Part shown: positions 63,965-64,000 of the stretch, piece by piece
Numbering within the stretch: the first letter of the stretch is position 1
How the letters are laid out: each line of letters opens with the position of its first letter
Assembly (NCBI RefSeq): GCF_000348725.1
Contig: NC_020813.1
Span: 2,339,563-2,403,562 of the forward strand
Reading direction: 5' to 3'
DNA length: 64,000 nt
Source: Pseudobdellovibrio exovorus JSS
GTDB taxonomy: Bacteria > Bdellovibrionota > Bdellovibrionia > Bdellovibrionales > Bdellovibrionaceae
Notes under the pieces: model-generated
The model's database searches: none
Told to the model about the DNA's origin: nothing
Seen by the model: only the letters and a program-made list of their open reading frames with translations
Translations under genes and position numbers: made by a program

Positions 63965-64000
63965 ATTCTTTCTCTGTATGAATGTAATGAACTCTTAGAT

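Overview
The window looks like the chromosome of a Gram-negative bacterium of moderate to low GC. It has outer-membrane lipoproteins with clear lipoboxes, a Tol system, a monofunctional peptidoglycan glycosyltransferase and a 6S RNA. Many signal-peptide proteins of unknown function and lineage-specific lipoproteins would fit a Bdellovibrio/Pseudobdellovibrio-like member of the Bdellovibrionota. That placement is inference from gene content and style; no rRNA or marker gene here proves it. I see no phage, plasmid or IS genes.

Left part (1-8.4 kb): the start of glycerol-3-phosphate dehydrogenase (glpD, cut by the window edge) with an acetyltransferase-like neighbour; a HAD phosphatase; aminopeptidase P; then a compact minus-strand operon xseA-xseB-ispA-tlyA-patatin-like lipoprotein. 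The patatin-like protein has lost its nucleophile and its second catalytic motif. From 8.5 to 11.2 kb lie a 6S RNA not bounded by coding sequence, a well-spaced sigma-54-type promoter and a long exported coiled-coil protein with a Gly/Pro hinge. From 11.4 to 16.8 kb a two-gene module (HExxH lipoprotein metalloprotease plus a small membrane-anchored partner) occurs twice in tandem.

Middle part (16.8-41.6 kb): an rrf2-sufBCDS-nfu iron-sulfur operon; an exported protein; a GDPD-like pseudoenzyme and a lytic-transglycosylase-like lipoprotein divergent from tolQRAB; two cyclophilins (one exported, one cytoplasmic) where pal might have been expected; a thiolase; two exported proteins of unknown function; a translationally coupled PAP2 phosphatase-epimerase-MtgA operon; typA; dusB.

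Right part (41.7-64 kb, continuing beyond the edge): an unusual accessory locus. Ten radical SAM proteins of several architectures sit with three membrane-anchored SGNH hydrolases, a LicC-like nucleotidyltransferase, a degenerate-nucleotidyltransferase/choline-kinase-like fusion and a polytopic membrane protein. The genes alternate strand and several overlap or form convergent pairs. No RiPP precursor, peptidase or RiPP transporter is visible. The non-SAM genes point instead to a surface glycan or lipid decorated through nucleotide-activated groups and acyl transfer or removal, with the radical SAM enzymes remodelling sugars or other building blocks. The first gene from the right edge appears to carry a decayed half radical SAM barrel fused in front of an intact enzyme. 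This locus is the best candidate for an undescribed system.
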